Below are positions 6,341-7,215 of a DNA stretch of 7,215 nt, piece after piece. The stretch lies in the NCBI GenBank assembly GCA_014377495.1, contig JACMPN010000165.1:1-7215 (forward strand). The letters are read 5' to 3'. Below the pieces are notes generated by a model, which made no database searches, had not been told where the DNA came from, and saw only the letters and a list, made by a program, of their open reading frames with translations. The stretch's first letter is position 1, and the number at the start of each line of letters is the position of its first letter. This stretch comes from Candidatus Sericytochromatia bacterium (lineage in GTDB: Bacteria > Cyanobacteriota > Sericytochromatia > JACMPN01). A program made the translations under genes and the position numbers.

Positions 6341-6412
6341 TGGACATTGAACGAAGACGACTTGCGGGAGAGCGTCACCCATTGGCCCAGTGCCCGGCTG
6401 CGCCGGCGCTAA
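6341..6412 (+). pseudogene. Remnant 3' end of a second CmcI-family gene
   Basis: These 72 bases align without gaps to the last 72 bases of the CmcI-family gene (6076-6147). I count 61 identical bases, and 18 of 23 residues are identical in the same reading frame, with matching ends (LRRR then stop; TAG in the intact gene, TAA here). Shared peptide blocks include DLRE, VTHWP and LRRR. The similarity fades upstream at about 6332-6340, exactly where the large hairpin ends. Several differences are synonymous (GAT/GAC, TTG/CTG, CGT/CGC, TAG/TAA), as expected from divergence of a formerly coding paralogue. No start codon with a family-like N-terminus precedes it, so it is not a working gene. Confidence 0.85.
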
Positions 6413-6422
6413 TTTGACAGCG

Positions 6423-6447
6423 CGGACAGGGTATGTGGCCCTGTCTG
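6423..6447. terminator. Hairpin between converging genes, candidate terminator
   Basis: CGGACAGGG at 6423-6431 pairs with CCCTGTCTG at 6439-6447, giving nine pairs including one G-T wobble, around a 7-base loop. It lies 12 bases beyond the stop codon of the minus-strand SDR gene and just after the remnant on the plus strand, a typical place for a bidirectional terminator. Neither strand has a clear T-run after the stem, so the terminator call is moderate to weak. Confidence 0.4.
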
Positions 6448-6459
6448 AGGGTCAGCACG

Positions 6460-7215
6460 TCATGACACCGTTTCAGCGTCAAATGCGTCCAACGTCGTGA
6501 CGGTTCCTTTCGGAATGCCGGCCACGATCTGGCGGACGATCTGAGCGGCCACTGGTCCCACTGCCCTGGCGCCGACGCGACCCAGGGGGGTATTGGTAAG
6601 ATCTGTCACCATTTTTGGCGGCCGAGGCACCATAAACCCGACATCCGGATACTGAACGGCAGCCACTCGGACAAGGCCTTCGATCGCCATCTTGGCAGCC
6701 ACGTAGTGGGGCCAATGCGGGGGGGGCTGGAGGACGTACGTTGAGGAAATGACGGCACAGGCGCCATTATTCTTGCTGAGGAGGGCCAGACAGGCGGTCA
6801 TGGGTGAGACGACTTGTTGCACGCTAGTCGTGACGTAGGCCAGGATCCGGGCGGCATCGGCCGGATCGAGCCAGGATGGTTGTAACGCGGGTGCGGCATT
6901 GCAGATGAGGATGCCCAGGCCGCCGGCCACCCGGGCGATGCGTTCAGCCAGGGTGTGGCAATGCCCGACATCACCGATATCCCCTGACACCAGGACGACT
7001 TGTCCCCCGGCATCGGCGATCGTCTGTCGAACGCCCTCAGCCGCCTCCCGGCTCTGGTGGTAGCAGGCATATACATTGCAGCCTTGCAGCGCCAGCAGTT
7101 GGACGAGCAGTGCCCCCAGGCCGCGACTGCCGCCCGTGACCAGTGCCGTTTTACCTCGCAGGGTCGCGGACGGGGTCAACAGGCCCTGCAAGGTCGGCAG
7201 ACTAGGCGGCGGCAA
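6460..7215 (-). CDS. SDR-family oxidoreductase, 5' end beyond the window
   Basis: 251 codons are visible, ending with a stop at 6460-6462; the N-terminal end is cut by the window edge. The protein is a classical short-chain dehydrogenase/reductase fold. It has the cofactor loop ALVTGGSRGLG (24-34), CNAAP (105-109) in place of NNAG, the Ser pair ISSTY (156-160) and catalytic YVAAK (Tyr171, Lys175). It lacks the usual PG after the sixth strand and has VPRPPKMVTDLTNTPLGR (196-213) instead. About 20 residues (PPPSLPTLQGLLTPSATLRG) precede the first strand, more than most stand-alone SDRs have. No ATG lies before the cofactor loop. The start is therefore probably upstream of the window, and the domain may be the C-terminal part of a longer, multidomain protein. 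It converges on the sugar operon and need not belong to it. The substrate is unknown. Confidence 0.85.
   Translation of the reverse strand: MPPPSLPTLQGLLTPSATLRGKTALVTGGSRGLGALLVQLLALQGCNVYACYHQSREAAEGVRQTIADAGGQVVLVSGDIGDVGHCHTLAERIARVAGGLGILICNAAPALQPSWLDPADAARILAYVTTSVQQVVSPMTACLALLSKNNGACAVISSTYVLQPPPHWPHYVAAKMAIEGLVRVAAVQYPDVGFMVPRPPKMVTDLTNTPLGRVGARAVGPVAAQIVRQIVAGIPKGTVTTLDAFDAETVS

Larger units (their letters stand above)
6148..6459. other. Convergent intergenic region between the operon and the minus-strand SDR gene
   Basis: About 310 bases lie between two converging genes. They hold a small GC hairpin just after the operon (6159-6175), a long hairpin (6290-6335), a remnant copy of the CmcI-family gene end (6341-6412) and a second hairpin (6423-6447). 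A frame of 50 codons from an ATG at 6260 to 6412 reads through the large hairpin into the remnant, but its first half resembles nothing I recognise. No promoter, tRNA or other RNA gene could be supported. Confidence 0.6.

Noticed and set aside
1..7215. CRISPR array, tRNA, rRNA, riboswitch or insertion-sequence transposase
   Set aside because: No regularly spaced direct repeats, no tRNA-like cloverleaf, no rRNA blocks and no transposase motifs were seen on either strand.

Overview
The window is high-GC bacterial DNA with tightly packed genes. It carries most of a six-gene plus-strand operon (170-6147) for a CDP-linked deoxysugar, then a roughly 310-base convergent intergenic region, then the 3' part of an unrelated-looking minus-strand SDR gene that runs off the right edge. 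Codon use is strongly GC-ending, so long shadow frames appear on every strand. The sequence alone does not fix the phylum. The content fits a surface-polysaccharide or O-antigen-like (or glycosylated metabolite) locus of a GC-rich environmental bacterium.

Layout: 1-169 is non-coding leader DNA with a widely spaced perfect 13-bp inverted repeat. Next come rfbF (glucose-1-phosphate cytidylyltransferase, 170-940) and rfbG (CDP-glucose 4,6-dehydratase, 949-1932). They are followed by a zinc-binding sugar C-methyltransferase of the TylC3/TcaB9 type (1917-3173), an extended SDR epimerase/reductase (3234-4214), a second, divergent methyltransferase of the same three-part architecture (4211-5377), and a CmcI/cephalosporin-hydroxylase-family methyltransferase-fold protein (5383-6147). 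Gaps run from a 16-base overlap to 60 bases, so one transcript is likely.

Proposed logic: RfbF makes CDP-glucose and RfbG converts it to CDP-4-keto-6-deoxyglucose. The first methyltransferase probably adds a methyl branch at C-3 next to the 4-keto group, and the SDR probably reduces or epimerises the product. The second methyltransferase and the CmcI-like protein would decorate the sugar or the glycan further. No 3-dehydrase (DdhC/RfbH), TDP- or GDP-sugar enzyme or glycosyltransferase is visible. The product is therefore best guessed as a CDP-linked C-methyl-branched 6-deoxyhexose rather than a classical 3,6-dideoxyhexose. The exact sugar is not readable from sequence.

The most unusual sequence observation lies in the intergenic region. 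A second, diverged copy of the last 72 bases of the CmcI-family gene (61/72 identical, ending at an equivalent stop codon) sits 265 bases downstream of the first. It is directly preceded by a large hairpin with a perfect 12-bp core. This looks like the remnant of a lost tandem paralogue, possibly with a mobile palindromic element at the breakpoint.
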